Shown in pieces: positions 49,313-57,104 of a stretch of DNA of 64,000 nucleotides. The notes below the pieces were generated by a model. The model worked only from the letters and a program-made list of their open reading frames with translations, made no database searches and was not told where the DNA came from. Origin of the DNA: JAJXWB01 sp046349085 (GTDB lineage Bacteria > Pseudomonadota > Alphaproteobacteria > Rhizobiales > Beijerinckiaceae); the NCBI GenBank assembly GCA_046349085.1, contig JAXMDA010000006.1, positions 1 through 64,000 on the forward strand. Direction: 5' to 3'. Made by a program: the position numbers and the translations under genes. Numbering within the stretch: position 1 is the stretch's first letter; every line of letters begins with the position of its first letter.

Positions 49313-49321
49313 TAAAGCGTC

Positions 49322-49430
49322 TCCCCCATCGACTCTTCAGGCTGAGGAGCAGGCGAAGCCTGCGTCTCGAAGCATGGGGGAACGGCCATCCTTCGCGAGG
49401 CCGCTTCGCGGCTCCTCAGGATGAGGATTC
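49322..49430. repeat. Dispersed intergenic palindrome, family B copy 1
   Basis: It fills the gap between the chemoreceptor and the hpaR-like gene. It holds GAGGAGCAGGCG, CCTGCGTCTCGAAGCATGG, GGCCATCCTTCGCGAGG and GGCTCCTCAGGATGAGGA. Several blocks recur at 54846-54933 in another order and orientation, including GCGTCTCGAAG and CTCATCCTGAGGAG (complement CTCCTCAGGATGAG). Confidence 0.8.
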
Positions 49431-49468
49431 TTGCAAGTCCGGCGACCATTCCGGATGAATATTCGGAC

Positions 49469-49969
49469 CTATTCGCCGTCCGAACGCTGGCCCTCGATTG
49501 GCGGACCTTCGGTCAGGACAATCTCCAGCTCGCGCAGCATGTTCTGCAGCTCCGCGAGCTTCTGCGCGCCGTAGCGCCGCGTGATCTCGGCGTAGATCGT
49601 CTCCGACTGCGGCGACACGCGCTCGATAAGCGCCTCGCCGTCGGCCGACAGCGCGATGATGCTGCGGCGCTGGTCGGCCTTGTCCTGCCGGCGCGTGATG
49701 AGCCCGAGCCCCTCGAGATCGCGCAGGATGCGCGAGACGCTGGGGCCGAGCAGGAAGGTCGCTTCGGCGAGCTCGGACACTTCCATGCCCGGCCGCGTCA
49801 TCAGCGCGCGCAATACGCGCCATTGTTGCTCGGTCATGCCGTGGCGCCGCAGCGCCGGGCGGAAATGCCGCATAACCGCCTCGCGCGCGCGCAGCAGCGA
49901 CATGGGCAGAGAGCGCGAGAAGTGACGGATGCGCACGGGCGATGCGGGTCTTGTGTCTGCTTCGCTCAT
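49469..49969 (-). CDS. hpaR: MarR-family regulator, HpaR-type
   Basis: A 166-residue winged-helix repressor with the HpaR-like N-terminal half LLRAREAVMRHFRPALRRHG then LTEQ-like MTEQQWRVLRAL, the recognition helix region LLGPSVSRILRDLEGLGLIT and the wing RRQDKADQRRSIIAL. HpaR represses homoprotocatechuate (aromatic) catabolism genes and is released by a pathway compound. It follows the hydratase by 13 bases on the same strand. TAACATGT palindromes at 51801-51820 and 53685-53704 are candidate operators. The hpaR assignment is by similarity and context. Confidence 0.86.
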   Translation of the reverse strand: MSEADTRPASPVRIRHFSRSLPMSLLRAREAVMRHFRPALRRHGMTEQQWRVLRALMTRPGMEVSELAEATFLLGPSVSRILRDLEGLGLITRRQDKADQRRSIIALSADGEALIERVSPQSETIYAEITRRYGAQKLAELQNMLRELEIVLTEGPPIEGQRSDGE

Positions 49970-49982
49970 GCTCGCTCCCGCC

Positions 49983-50786
49983 TCATCCGAAATAACAGCT
50001 CACGGTCCCGTACGGTCCGTAGTCGGCGACGATCGTGTCGCCCTTGCCCGCCTCGATCGGACGGATGAAAGAACCCGCCAGTACGATCTCGCCGGCCTTC
50101 AGCGCGCCGCCGTGCTCGGCCATGCGATTGGCGAGCCAGGCGACGCCGTTGGCGGGATGGTTGAGCACGCCGGCCGCAAGCCCCGTCTCCTCCACGGCCC
50201 CGTTCTTCGACACGATGGCGCCGATCCAGCGCAGGTCCGCCGCGTCCGGCCGGATCGGGCGGCCGCCCGTCACGATGCCGCAATTGGCCGCATTGTCGGC
50301 GATCGTGTCGACGATCGTGCGCGTCTTCTTCGTCTCGGGATCGACGCGCAGGATGCGCGTGTCGAGAATTTCCAGCGCCGGGACGACATAATCGGTCGCG
50401 TTCAGCACGTCGAACAGCGTGCAGTTCGGGCCAGATAGCGGCGCCTTCAGGACGAAGGCGAGTTCCGCCTCGATGCGCGTGCCGATGAATTTGTCCGTCG
50501 GAATGGTCGCGCCGTCCGCGAAGAACATATCGTCGAGGAGGTAGCCGGAATCCGGAATGTCGATGTTAAGCGCGAGCTGCATGGCTTTCGAGGTCAGGCC
50601 GATCTTGTGCCCGCGCACGACCCGGCCCGCCTTGATTTTCATCTCGATCCACGCCTTCTGCACCGCATAGGCGTCGGCCATGTCCATGCCGGGATGGTCC
50701 AGCGACAACATACGGATCTGTTTTCGCGCGCGCTCGGCCTGGTCGAGGCGGGCGGCGGCGGCGGCGATTTCGTCGGGGGTCAGCAT
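49983..50786 (-). CDS. hpaH: 2-oxo-hept-4-ene-1,7-dioate hydratase (HpaH-like)
   Basis: A 267-residue hydratase/decarboxylase-family enzyme that adds water to 2-hydroxypenta- or hepta-dienoate in meta-cleavage pathways. It has VRGHKIGLTSKAMQLAL, PRIEAELAFVL-like RIEAELAFVLKAPL, and VLNHPANGVAWLANRMAEHG. Metal ligands are the Glu pair in RIEAELAFVL region. It is in an operon with the fumarylacetoacetase-family gene upstream (120 bases, repeat between) and hpaR. The ring-cleavage dioxygenase is not in the window, so the substrate is inferred. Confidence 0.88.
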   Translation of the reverse strand: MLTPDEIAAAAARLDQAERARKQIRMLSLDHPGMDMADAYAVQKAWIEMKIKAGRVVRGHKIGLTSKAMQLALNIDIPDSGYLLDDMFFADGATIPTDKFIGTRIEAELAFVLKAPLSGPNCTLFDVLNATDYVVPALEILDTRILRVDPETKKTRTIVDTIADNAANCGIVTGGRPIRPDAADLRWIGAIVSKNGAVEETGLAAGVLNHPANGVAWLANRMAEHGGALKAGEIVLAGSFIRPIEAGKGDTIVADYGPYGTVSCYFG

Positions 50787-50813
50787 CTGTGCGTTCTTTC
50801 TCCCGGGCTCTTT

Positions 50814-50899
50814 CCGCCGTCATTGCGAGGAGCTCCGGTAGCTTTCAGACGAAGTCGCCGACTTCCCGGCGGCGACTCCTGTCGGGCTCGCAATGACGG
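50814..50899. repeat. Dispersed intergenic palindrome, family A copy 2
   Basis: CCGTCATTGCGAG (50817-50829) pairs with CTCGCAATGACGG (50887-50899), the same outer arms as at 13007-13103. The centre differs (GAAGTCGCCGACTTC is itself a hairpin). It sits between hpaH and the FAH gene, so the mRNA could fold here. Confidence 0.85.
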
Positions 50900-50906
50900 T
50901 TTCATT

Positions 50907-51782
50907 CTACGCCTCGTCCGCCACGCCGTTGGAGAGGGTGCCGATGCCCTCCGCCGTCACCTCGATCACGTCGCCGGGAACCAGGAATCTTGGCGGATCG
51001 AAGCGCGCGCCGGCGCCGGTCGGCGTACCCGTGACGATCACGTCGCCCGGAACCAGCGTGGTGAAAGTGGAAATGTAGGAAATGAGATAGCGGAAGCCGA
51101 AGATCATGCGGCTCGTGCGGTCGTCCTGCCGCATCTCGCCGTTGACGCGCGTCGTCAGCCGGATGTCGGCGATCTGGCTTTCTTCCTCGTAAGGGACGAT
51201 CCATGGCCCGAGCGCGCCTGTCGAATCGAAATTCTTGCCCTGCGTCACGTTGAACTTCGCATGGCGCACCCAGTCGCGGATCGTGCCCTCGTTGCACAGG
51301 CTCAAGCCGGCGATATGCGACAGTGCGTCGCGCTCCGCGATATGCCGGCCGCCCTTGCCGATGACGATCACGATCTCGCCTTCGTAATCGAGCTGCGGCG
51401 AGGCTTTCGGCCGCACCAGCGGCGCGCCGTGGCCGACGAAGGAGCGCGGAAAGCGGATGAACATGGACGGATATTTCGGCGCGGCCTGCCCGTCCTTGTA
51501 TTCCTCGTTGCGGTCCGGATAGTTGACGCCGATGCAGATGATCTTTTCCGGCGCGGGGATCGGCGGCAGGAGTTCGATCGACGCGAGCGCATGGTCTGCG
51601 GGCGCTTCGGCGCCGGCCTCGCAGAGTTTCGCCAGGGCGCCTTCGGCGATCGCCTCGCGCAACGTCGGCCAGCGGTCGGCAAAGCGCGCGGAAAGCTCGA
51701 CGGCGCCGTCCGGCCGCACAAGTCCGTAAGCTGGGCCGCGGCCACGGATATGGAAAGTCGCGAGCTTGGGACGAGATGACAT
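50907..51782 (-). CDS. Fumarylacetoacetate hydrolase family protein
   Basis: A 291-residue FAH-fold protein. The active-site metal ligands lie in CIGVNYPDRNEEYKDG and LDYEGEIVIVIGKGGRHI; VTGTPTGAGARFDPPRFLVP is the conserved C-terminal glycine-rich loop. Members are isomerases/decarboxylases (HpaG/HpcE), acylpyruvases or oxaloacetate decarboxylases. Neighbouring hpaH and hpaR support a role in aromatic meta-cleavage product handling. It has an operator-like palindrome directly upstream at 51801-51820 and is divergent from the SDR. Confidence 0.9.
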   Translation of the reverse strand: MSSRPKLATFHIRGRGPAYGLVRPDGAVELSARFADRWPTLREAIAEGALAKLCEAGAEAPADHALASIELLPPIPAPEKIICIGVNYPDRNEEYKDGQAAPKYPSMFIRFPRSFVGHGAPLVRPKASPQLDYEGEIVIVIGKGGRHIAERDALSHIAGLSLCNEGTIRDWVRHAKFNVTQGKNFDSTGALGPWIVPYEEESQIADIRLTTRVNGEMRQDDRTSRMIFGFRYLISYISTFTTLVPGDVIVTGTPTGAGARFDPPRFLVPGDVIEVTAEGIGTLSNGVADEA

Positions 51783-51800
51783 TGGCGGCGCTCCGACGAA

Positions 51801-51820
51801 TTATATAACATGTAAAATAT
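51801..51820. promoter_or_regulatory. Candidate HpaR operator, FAH/SDR divergent region
   Basis: TTATATAACATGTAAAATAT: an imperfect palindrome centred on ACATGT, 7 of 9 pairs symmetric. It is similar to the palindrome before the first TRAP operon (53685-53704). It lies 19-38 bases before the FAH start and 44-63 before the SDR start. Confidence 0.55.
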
Positions 51821-51863
51821 CAGCCCGGGCGGGTCAAACCGCGCCGGCTGGAAGGGAGGCGAC

Positions 51864-52664
51864 ATGGCTGGACGGCTCGCAAACAAGAAGGTTCTGCTGC
51901 TGGGCGCGGGCTCCGTCGGCCAGGGTATCGGCAACGGCCGCGCCATGGCCATCCTTTTCGCGCGCGAGGGCGCGGACATCGTCGGCGTCGATCTGCATCT
52001 GGCGGCGGCGCAGGAGACCGGGCGGCTCGTCGCAGGCGAGGGCCGCGACATGATCGTCATGTCGGGGGACGTGACGGACTCCGCCAACCTTGCCCGCATC
52101 GTCGACGAGGCCGAGGAAAAGCTCGGCCGCATCGACATTCTCGTCAACAATGTCGGCGGTTCGATCCCGGGCGGCCCCGAAGAAATCACATCCGAGCAAT
52201 GGGACGCGCAGTTCCGCTTCAACGTCGGCTACGTCCACCAGTCGACGCGTATCTTGGCGCCGCGCATGGCGGCGCAGGGCGGCGGCGCGATCGTCAACAT
52301 TTCCTCGATCGCCGGCGTCCGTCACCTCGGCCACGATCTTGCGGCCTATGCCGCCTCCAAGGCCGCCCTGCAGCAATATTCGAAGGTCGCCTCGGTGCGC
52401 TATGCGCCGCAGAACGTCCGCATCAACACCGTCATTCCCGGCCTGATGTTCACGCCGCTTGTCACGGAGCGGCTCGCCGGGCAGCAGGCCGGCGGCGACG
52501 CGGAAGCGTTGATCGCCAGGCGCCACGCCAAGCCGCCGATGGGCCGCATGGGCGACGCCTGGGATGTCGCCTACGCCGCTCTCTACCTCGCGTCCGACGA
52601 GGCCAAATACGTGACGGGCGCGGAAATCATGGTCGACGGCGGGTTGTCGAACACGGTGCGGTAG
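51864..52664 (+). CDS. Short-chain dehydrogenase/reductase
   Basis: A 266-residue SDR with GAGSVGQGIGNGRAMAI as cofactor loop (altered from the usual TGxxxGxG), NVGGS, catalytic Ser (ISSIAGVRHLGHD) and Y-AAS-K (YAASKAAL). The C-terminal GAEIMVDGG is standard. ATG 51864 is preceded by GGAGGCG (GGAAGGGAGGCGAC). It is divergent from the FAH gene and may belong to the same HpaR regulon. The substrate is unknown. Confidence 0.92.
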   Translation: MAGRLANKKVLLLGAGSVGQGIGNGRAMAILFAREGADIVGVDLHLAAAQETGRLVAGEGRDMIVMSGDVTDSANLARIVDEAEEKLGRIDILVNNVGGSIPGGPEEITSEQWDAQFRFNVGYVHQSTRILAPRMAAQGGGAIVNISSIAGVRHLGHDLAAYAASKAALQQYSKVASVRYAPQNVRINTVIPGLMFTPLVTERLAGQQAGGDAEALIARRHAKPPMGRMGDAWDVAYAALYLASDEAKYVTGAEIMVDGGLSNTVR

Positions 52665-52748
52665 CGTCGCGCGCGAAGTCGTGATCGGGCGGCCGTGGCC
52701 GAAGGCGGGGCATTCGCCTAGATTGACGCCACGACCTCGGGTGCTTCG

Positions 52749-53666
52749 ATGACCGCCTCGCTCTGGATCACGCTCGCGCTTGCCCTCGCCACCGGCATGA
52801 TGCTGTCGCGCGCCAACATGTGTTTCATGCACGCCGCGAAGTCCGCCGCCGATGGCCGCTATCATCCGCTCGCCAACATCATGCTGACCACGGCCGCCGC
52901 GACCGCCGTGTTCGCAATCTGCGGCCGCGAAGGGTGGCGCGAACCGGCGCCGTGGCTCTGGCCGGGCGTCTTCACCGTTCTCGGCGCAATCCTTTTCGGG
53001 ATCGGCGCGCGCATCAACGGCGCCTGCACCATCGGCACGATGGGCCGATTGGCGCACGGCGACCTCGGCTCGCTCGCGACCTTCGCCGGCGGCGGCCTCG
53101 CCGTGTGGCTGCTGCCGCGCGCGCAGACGATGGGACAGCAGCCGGCGTGGTTCGTCGGGCTGGATATCGTTTGGGTAGGCGTGGTCGCCGTGGCGGCGCT
53201 GGCCGCCCTGATCTTCGTGTTGCGACGCGCGGAGAAGCTCGAGCGCACGGTCGAAGTGGCGTTTCTTGGCGCTTTCGCCGCCCTGCTCTACGCGCTGCGC
53301 GGCCAGTCCAGTTTCATGGACGCAGGCGCCGCCATGATCCAGCAGGGCCGGATGCACCAGCCGGTGGTGATCGCGCTGGCGGGCCTGTTGATCGGCGCCG
53401 TCGGCGTCGCGGTCGCGACCGGACGCTTCAAGCTGGCGATCGCGCATCCCAGACTCATTCCCTTCGAATTCCTCGGCGGCGCCCTGATGACATCAGGCGC
53501 ATTGCTGATTCCCGGCGCGAGCGACGTCGTCGCCTTCTACGGCGTGCCGAGCGGCAGCCCGCACGCGGTCGTCGCCTGGCTTGTCATGCTGGGGACCGTC
53601 GTCCTGTCCTTCCGGATCACCAATACCGAGGCCTGGCGCGCCGCCTTTGCCCGCCAGCCGGCGTGA
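52749..53666 (+). CDS. YeeE/YedE-family sulphur-compound transporter
   Basis: A 305-residue membrane protein with about nine helices. Two family signatures hold conserved cysteines: RANMCFMHA (near residue 25) and NGACTIGTMGRLAHGDLG (near 90-107). Related YeeE/TsuA proteins import thiosulfate, and others are thought to move selenium or sulphur species. It is usually accompanied by a TusA-like partner; none is seen here. It stands 84 bases after the SDR and before the TRAP operon. Confidence 0.88.
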   Translation: MTASLWITLALALATGMMLSRANMCFMHAAKSAADGRYHPLANIMLTTAAATAVFAICGREGWREPAPWLWPGVFTVLGAILFGIGARINGACTIGTMGRLAHGDLGSLATFAGGGLAVWLLPRAQTMGQQPAWFVGLDIVWVGVVAVAALAALIFVLRRAEKLERTVEVAFLGAFAALLYALRGQSSFMDAGAAMIQQGRMHQPVVIALAGLLIGAVGVAVATGRFKLAIAHPRLIPFEFLGGALMTSGALLIPGASDVVAFYGVPSGSPHAVVAWLVMLGTVVLSFRITNTEAWRAAFARQPA

Positions 53667-53684
53667 TTGTCGCTTGGCGGCGCA

Positions 53685-53704
53685 TCTCTTAACATGTTAA
53701 TAGA
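53685..53704. promoter_or_regulatory. Near-perfect operator palindrome before first TRAP operon
   Basis: TCTCTTAACATGTTAATAGA: 9 of 10 pairs symmetric, with a perfect TTAACATGTTAA core. It resembles 51801-51820 (core TAACATGTAA). It lies about 105 bases before the DctP start and just after the YeeE/YedE gene stop. Confidence 0.65.
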
Positions 53705-53809
53705 ATGTCCGGAGCTTGCGCGCCGACGAGCGTGGGCCTAGGCGTACTATGGATTGCGATGGTCAGAACCCGGCTGAACGGGTCGCTCGCAGATACGAGG
53801 GAGGGACGA

Positions 53810-54829
53810 ATGCGGAAACTGGCGACGGCAGTGGGTCTTGTTGCAGCCATGGGCTGCGGCGCGGCTCTGGCGCAGGACAAGCAGGTCACGCTGAAAGTAT
53901 CGCTGTGGGTGCCGGCGGCGCATCCGCTGGTGCCGGGCTCGAAGGTCTGGGGCGAGTCGATCGAGAAGGCCTCCGGCGGCACGATCAAGACGGTGATCTT
54001 CCCCTCCGAGCAGCTCGGCAAGGCGTTCGACCACTACGACATGGCGCGCGACGGCATCGCCGACGTGACCTACGTGAACCCCGGCTATCAGCCCGGCCGC
54101 TTCCCGATCATTTCGCTGGGACAGGTGCCGTTCATCTTCGGCGACGGCCACAAGGGCACGCAGGCCTTCGACGCCTGGTATCGCGCCTACGCCGAGAAGG
54201 AGATGAAGGACACGAAGTACTGCTTCGGCTTCATCCACGATCCCGGCGGCTTCCACTCGCGCGCCAAGAAGGTTTCCGTTCCCGACGATATCAAGGGCAT
54301 GAAGATTCGTCCGGCGCAGTCGACCATCGGCCAGATGGTGACGCTGCTCGGCGGCACGAACGTTCAGGCCTCCGCGCCCGAATCGCGCGACGCGATCGAG
54401 CGCGGCGTCGCCGACGCCATCACCTTCCCCTGGGGCTCGGTGTTCCTGTTCGGCATCGACAAGGTGACGAAATATCACATCGACGCCCCGCTCTACACGA
54501 CCGTGTTCACCTATTCGATGAACAAGGCCGTCTACGACGGCATGTCGGCCGCGCAGAAGAAGGTGATCGACGACCATTGCACGACGGAATGGGCGGAGAA
54601 GGTCGCAGGCCCCTGGGCCGACTTCGAGGCCGCCGGCCGCGAGAAGATGAAGAAGACCGAGGGACACGAGGTCTACAAGCTGACGGACGACCAGCTCGCC
54701 CAGTGGAAGAAGGTCGTCGAGCCGCTGCGCGCCGCCTGGGCGGAAAGCGTCAAGAAGGCCGGCGGCGACGCCGAAGCGATCGCCAAGGCGCTCGACGCGC
54801 AGGTCAAGAAATACGGCGCGGGACTCTGA
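53810..54829 (+). CDS. TRAP transporter substrate-binding protein DctP (system 1)
   Basis: A 339-residue periplasmic binding protein. The signal peptide (LATAVGLVAAMGCGAALAQ) precedes LKVSLWVPAAHPLVPG. KGMKIRPAQSTIGQMVTLLG contains the carboxylate-contacting arginine typical of TRAP receptors. It starts at ATG 53810 with GGGAGGGACGA upstream. The ligand is not identifiable; the nearby aromatic/dicarboxylate genes suggest an organic acid. Genes for DctQ and DctM follow, with a palindromic repeat between dctP and dctQ. Confidence 0.93.
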   Translation: MRKLATAVGLVAAMGCGAALAQDKQVTLKVSLWVPAAHPLVPGSKVWGESIEKASGGTIKTVIFPSEQLGKAFDHYDMARDGIADVTYVNPGYQPGRFPIISLGQVPFIFGDGHKGTQAFDAWYRAYAEKEMKDTKYCFGFIHDPGGFHSRAKKVSVPDDIKGMKIRPAQSTIGQMVTLLGGTNVQASAPESRDAIERGVADAITFPWGSVFLFGIDKVTKYHIDAPLYTTVFTYSMNKAVYDGMSAAQKKVIDDHCTTEWAEKVAGPWADFEAAGREKMKKTEGHEVYKLTDDQLAQWKKVVEPLRAAWAESVKKAGGDAEAIAKALDAQVKKYGAGL

Positions 54830-54845
54830 CCGCGCCACGCCCTCG

Positions 54846-54933
54846 CGCTTCGAGACGCCTGCTGCGCAGGCTCCTCGGCACGAGGGCTCCCTCATCCTGA
54901 GGAGCGGGCGCGAGCCCGCGTCTCGAAGGATGG
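54846..54933. repeat. Dispersed intergenic palindrome, family B copy 2
   Basis: It contains CGCTTCGAGACGCCTGCTGC, CTCCTCGGCACGAGG, CTCATCCTGAGGAGCG and CCGCGTCTCGAAGGATGG. Related blocks are at 49322-49430. It lies between dctP and dctQ, where it can form a strong RNA hairpin. Confidence 0.8.
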
Positions 54934-54959
54934 CTGCAACACGCCTTTCCGAGCTTCCC

Positions 54960-55487
54960 ATGAAACGCAGCTACATGGATCGGTTCATCGACACGATCGA
55001 ATGGATCGCGGCGATCTTCGTCGGCCTCGTCGCCGCCGACATCTTCATCTCGGTGCTGCTGCGCTATTTCTTTTCGACGTCGATCCCCGACAGCTACGAT
55101 CTCGGCCGCATGCTGCTCGGCATCCTCATCTTCTGGGGCATCGCCGCGACGAGCTATCGCGGCACGCATATCACCGTCGACCTCGTCTACTCGTCGGTCG
55201 GCCCGCGCGCACAAAGACTCATGGACGTGTTCGCGACGCTGGTGCTGCTGTTCGTCGTCACCGTCCAGACCTATACGCTCTACGACAAGGTCAAGCAGAC
55301 GCGCATCGACAATGTGCTGACCTATGACCTGAACCTGCCGACCTGGCCGGCCTTCGCGCTCGCCTGGATCGGCGACGTCTCGGCCGTGCTGCTGATCGCC
55401 ATCCGCACCTGGCGCCTGATCTTCCACCCGGAAGAGATGGAGCGCGGGCATCCCCATTCTTCCGAAGCCGCCCCTCATGAATCCTGA
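54960..55487 (+). CDS. TRAP transporter small permease DctQ (system 1)
   Basis: A 175-residue four-helix membrane protein. It starts KRSYMDRFIDTIEWIAAIFV; RGTHITVDLVYSSVGPRAQ is the typical motif before the third helix. It pairs with the large subunit DctM. Its end overlaps dctM by 11 bases. Confidence 0.92.
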   Translation: MKRSYMDRFIDTIEWIAAIFVGLVAADIFISVLLRYFFSTSIPDSYDLGRMLLGILIFWGIAATSYRGTHITVDLVYSSVGPRAQRLMDVFATLVLLFVVTVQTYTLYDKVKQTRIDNVLTYDLNLPTWPAFALAWIGDVSAVLLIAIRTWRLIFHPEEMERGHPHSSEAAPHES

Positions 55488-56775
55488 CCTGATCGCCGCC
55501 GGCGGCTTCGTCCTCCTGTTCGTGCTGATGCTGCTGCGCGTGCCCGTCGGCATGGCGATGGCGCTTGTCGGCGTCGGCGGCTACGCCATGCTGGTCAACA
55601 GCACGGCGGCGTTGAAACTCATCGGCCAGACGTCGATGCGCACGGTGACCGATTACACGTTCGGCGTCATCCCGATGTTCCTGCTGATGGGCGCCTTCGT
55701 CTCCACGTCGGGCATCAGCAAGGAATTGTTCCGCGCCGCCAACACTTTTCTCGGCCACAGGCGCGGCGGCCTCGGCATCGCCACCATCGCCGCCTGCGGC
55801 GGCTTCGCGGCGATCTCCGGCTCGTCGGTGGCGACAGCCGCGACCTTCTCGACCGTCGCCTATCCCGAGATGCGGCGCTTCGGCTATCCGCAGAGCTTCG
55901 CCACCGGCGTGATCGCGGCGGGCGGCACGCTCGGCGCCATGCTGCCGCCCTCCACCGTGCTTGCCGTCTACGCCATCATCACGCAGCAGGACATCGGCAA
56001 GCTGTTCGTCGCCGGCGTGCTGCCGGGCCTGCTGGCGATCTGCATGCACATGCTGACGATCGCCATCATCGCCTATCTGAAGCCGGACTTCCTGCCCGCC
56101 GCGCCGCGCGCGAGCTGGGCGGAGCGCGTCGAGGCGCTGAAGAACGTCTGGGCGCCGCTGCTGCTCTTCGTTTTCGTCATCGGCGGCCTCTACGGCGGCC
56201 TGTTCACGCCGACGGAAGCGGGCGGCATGGGCGCGGGCGGCGCCTTCCTGATCGGCATTCTCCGCGGCCGGCTGTCGCGCGAGGGCATCCGCAATTCGCT
56301 GCTGCAGGCGACGCGCACGGCCGCCGCCGTCTTCACCGTGCTGATCGGCGCGCTGCTGTTCGGCTATTTCCTGACGATCACGCAGACGCCGCAGAAGGTC
56401 ACCGAATTTCTGACCTCGCTCGGCCTCGGCCGCTACGGCGTGCTCATCCTCATCATGATCATGTACCTGATCCTCGGCTGTCTCATGGACGCGATGGCCA
56501 TGATCATCCTGACCGTGCCGATCATCTTTCCCGTCATCACGCATCTCGGCTTCGATCCGATCTGGTTCGGCGTCATCATCGTCATGACCGTGGAGCTCGG
56601 CCTCATCCATCCGCCGGTCGGCATGAACGTATTCGTCATCAAGAGCGTCATTCCCGAAGTCTCGTTCTCGACGATCTTCCGCGGCGTCATTCCCTTCATC
56701 ATCGCCGACATGGCGCGGCTCGCGATCCTCATCGCCTTCCCGATCATCGCGCTCTACCTGCCCTCGCGCATGTGA
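55477..56775 (+). CDS. TRAP transporter large permease DctM (system 1)
   Basis: A 432-residue membrane protein with about 12 helices. It has TFGVIPMFLLMGAFVSTSG, GGFAAISGSSVATAATFSTV, GTLGAMLPPSTVLAVYAIIT, GLFTPTEAGGMGAGGAFLIG and LIHPPVGMNVFVIKS, all conserved in DctM. The sodium-coupled carrier of the TRAP system; overlaps the end of dctQ by 11 bases. Confidence 0.95.
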   Translation: MNPDLIAAGGFVLLFVLMLLRVPVGMAMALVGVGGYAMLVNSTAALKLIGQTSMRTVTDYTFGVIPMFLLMGAFVSTSGISKELFRAANTFLGHRRGGLGIATIAACGGFAAISGSSVATAATFSTVAYPEMRRFGYPQSFATGVIAAGGTLGAMLPPSTVLAVYAIITQQDIGKLFVAGVLPGLLAICMHMLTIAIIAYLKPDFLPAAPRASWAERVEALKNVWAPLLLFVFVIGGLYGGLFTPTEAGGMGAGGAFLIGILRGRLSREGIRNSLLQATRTAAAVFTVLIGALLFGYFLTITQTPQKVTEFLTSLGLGRYGVLILIMIMYLILGCLMDAMAMIILTVPIIFPVITHLGFDPIWFGVIIVMTVELGLIHPPVGMNVFVIKSVIPEVSFSTIFRGVIPFIIADMARLAILIAFPIIALYLPSRM

Positions 56776-56833
56776 GATCGCTGGACGGGGAACCGGAGTC
56801 GCGCGATATCGTTGAGGCAACAGCGAGGGGCGC

Positions 56834-57097
56834 ATGAGCGACGTGATCGACAACAGGGCGGAAAACCGTTTCGAGCTTTTGGTCGACGGCGCGATGGCGA
56901 TCGCCGAATATCGCATCGTCGGCGACAGCATTCACTTCACCCACACCGAAACGCCATACGCGCTTCAGGGCAAAGGCGTCGCGAGCCAGCTCATTCACGG
57001 CGCGTTGACGAGCGCGAAGGAGCGCGGCCTGAAGATCGTGCCGCGCTGCTCCTTCGTCGTCCACTACGTCGCGAAGCATCCAGAATTTCGTTCGTAG
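56834..57097 (+). CDS. GNAT-like small acetyltransferase (YjdJ/COG2388 type)
   Basis: An 87-residue one-domain protein: FELLVDGAMAIAEYRIVGDS, HTETPYALQGKGVASQLIHG (with the acetyl-CoA loop QGKGVAS), LKIVPRCSFVVHYVAKHPEF. It matches the minimal GNAT family, whose members are short acetyltransferase-like proteins. The target is unknown. It is followed 7 bases later by the ArsB-like permease. Confidence 0.9.
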   Translation: MSDVIDNRAENRFELLVDGAMAIAEYRIVGDSIHFTHTETPYALQGKGVASQLIHGALTSAKERGLKIVPRCSFVVHYVAKHPEFRS

Positions 57098-57104
57098 GCG
57101 CTTC

